DNA from: UBA920 sp964424635
GTDB lineage: Bacteria; Patescibacteriota; Doudnabacteria; UBA920
DNA length: 13,423 nucleotides
Direction: 5' to 3'
Assembly (NCBI GenBank): GCA_964424635.1
Contig: CAYRJC010000025.1
Coordinates: forward strand, 1-13,423
Shown here: positions 12,503 through 13,423 of the stretch, piece by piece
Layout of the letters: the number at the start of each line of letters is the position of its first letter
How positions within the stretch are numbered: position 1 is the stretch's first letter
Made by a program: the position numbers and the translations under genes
The notes under the pieces: generated by a model
Seen by the model: only the letters and a program-made list of their open reading frames with translations
Told to the model about the DNA's origin: nothing
The model's database searches: none

Positions 12503-13407
12503 CTTTGCCATCTGGTAAAAATTCCTGTTGAGATTTTTCTAGTAGCCGCATTATTAGATGCGGTTTTTATTTTATTTGAAAAATCATGTTCTAAGCAAAT
12601 TTCACCGAATTCTATTTTGCCTCCGCGGCTAGAAATTTTATCTTCCAAGATATTATTCAGAGATAAGCTGGATGAATTAGTCGCATACCCGTTAATAAGT
12701 AAAAATTTTGCACCCTCACTCAAAAGATTCACACAAGTTTCTAAAAGTTTTGGGATATCTCGGTTGAATTTCCAGGTTTTTCCAGTAGGTGAGTGACCAA
12801 AAGCTGGTGGATCCATAATTATGCCGTCATATTTTTCTCCACGCTTAAGTTCACGCTCGGCAAATTTTGCTGCATCATCCAAAATCCAGCGAATGCTATC
12901 AGGATTGAATTTATTTATAAATTGATTTTCTTTCGCCCATGTTATAGAAGGTTTGCTTGCGTCTACATGAGTAACTTTATGGCCAAGTCTTGTAAGCACC
13001 ATAGTTGCTCCACCAGTATAAGCAAATAGATTCAAAATTTTAAGGGACCGTCCTTGTTTAGTGAAAGGGGAGAGTGTATTTATCATCCATTCCCAATTAG
13101 CAGCTTGTTCTGCAAAGATACCTGTGTGTTTAAATGGAGTAAGTTTAGCTAAAAGTTTTATATCAGGACGAAAGTAAACCTCCCATTTTTCTGGTACTTT
13201 AGATTTTTTTTGCCACTTTCCTCGTTCTCCAGCACCCAAAAAAACCGCATTAGCTTTATCCCAATCTCTAGTAGGTAAAGTTTTACTCCAAATGATTTGA
13301 GGATCTGGTCTTTGTAATCGAATATTTCCCCATTGTTCCAGGCGGTACCCGTCCCCGCTATCTAATAATTGGTAATCTAAGAATTGTTTAAATGTCTCTA
13401 AGTTCAT
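12499..13407 (-). CDS. class I SAM-dependent RNA methyltransferase, RlmI-like
   Basis: 302 residues, related to the RlmI/RlmK-type 23S rRNA methyltransferases. Residues 20-110 form the N-terminal beta-rich part with WSKTLP, GERGKWQ and FKHTGIFAEQAANWEW (92-107), the signature preceding the SAM fold. Motif I is NLFAYTGGAT (126-135); the acidic ribose-binding Asp is in VTHVDAS (145-151). Motif IV reads DGIIMDPPAFGH (194-205), the DPP catalytic loop of N- and some C-methylating enzymes. LINGYATN (237-244) lies near motif VI. Compared with RlmI (about 400 residues) it lacks an N-terminal PUA domain, so substrate recognition must differ; the exact rRNA target is not predictable. It probably modifies rRNA in the cytoplasm. 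There is no clear Shine-Dalgarno sequence; ATG 13407 is 16 bp from the window edge. Confidence 0.9.
   Translation of the reverse strand: MNLETFKQFLDYQLLDSGDGYRLEQWGNIRLQRPDPQIIWSKTLPTRDWDKANAVFLGAGERGKWQKKSKVPEKWEVYFRPDIKLLAKLTPFKHTGIFAEQAANWEWMINTLSPFTKQGRSLKILNLFAYTGGATMVLTRLGHKVTHVDASKPSITWAKENQFINKFNPDSIRWILDDAAKFAERELKRGEKYDGIIMDPPAFGHSPTGKTWKFNRDIPKLLETCVNLLSEGAKFLLINGYATNSSSLSLNNILEDKISSRGGKIEFGEICLEHDFSNKIKTASNNAATRKISTGIFTRWQS
12544..12568 (+). terminator. plus-strand terminator inside the methyltransferase gene
   Basis: CCGCAT (12546-12551), loop TATTAG, ATGCGG (12558-12563), then five T's. The stem extends by a G-T and an A-T pair. It is about 42 bp past the DUF1653 gene stop and would end that transcript while lying within the last codons of the convergent methyltransferase gene. 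Confidence 0.7.
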
Positions 13408-13423
13408 AGGATAATTTTAACAT

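Noticed and set aside
1..13423. CRISPR array, insertion sequence or tRNA gene
   Set aside because: No regularly spaced repeats, transposase motifs, terminal inverted repeat pairs or cloverleaf-compatible segments were seen.

Overview
AT-rich bacterial window holding a complete heat-shock chaperone locus with redox, efflux, zinc-finger and methyltransferase genes around it. The features that point to a member of the Candidate Phyla Radiation (Patescibacteria) are compact gene spacing, several starts without a clear Shine-Dalgarno sequence, a shortened HrcA, a DnaK without the proteobacterial ATPase insertion, and small DUF3467 and DUF1653 proteins. This placement is an inference; no rRNA or ribosomal protein gene is present to confirm it. 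The standard code fits: Trp is TGG, and all recognised stops are TAA or TAG.

Layout. Positions 1-1272 (minus strand) carry two membrane-anchored thioredoxin-fold proteins: a DipZ/TlpA-like redoxin cut by the left edge, and a smaller thioredoxin-like protein, read from a good sigma-70-type promoter at 1330-1303. A divergent unknown gene follows (1409-1990, plus). Next comes a perfect CIRCE operator (1996-2022) and hrcA, grpE, an unknown 140-residue gene and dnaK, tightly packed (2077-5820). After a 515-bp gap come a DUF3467 gene and dnaJ (6336-7838), then a terminator. A five-helix membrane protein (7953-8501) and an RND-type transporter (about 8691-11921) follow, each with its own promoter and separated by a strong hairpin. 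The window ends with a small zinc-finger/DUF1653 fusion gene (11999-12502), convergent with an RlmI-like class I methyltransferase gene (12499-13407, minus).

How it works together. HrcA represses its own operon at CIRCE under normal conditions. DnaK, DnaJ and GrpE form the Hsp70 cycle. DUF3467 and the 140-residue protein are encoded inside the chaperone locus but have no assigned role. The CIRCE site is unusually compact: its loop contains the -35 box of the hrcA promoter, and the same hairpin plus a T-run looks like the terminator of the upstream gene.

Most unexplained stretch: the dnaK-DUF3467 gap. On the minus strand it has a near-consensus promoter, two 16-codon ORFs overlapping by ATGA (the second with a ten-base Shine-Dalgarno match), a third possible 69-codon ORF with AGGAGG and a TTG start, and a 12-bp hairpin followed by a T-rich run. 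Together these look like a small hidden transcription unit opposed to the chaperone genes. Other items of interest are a 29-bp perfect inverted repeat inside the redoxin gene, altered proton-relay residues in the RND pump, and a terminator embedded in the convergent methyltransferase gene.
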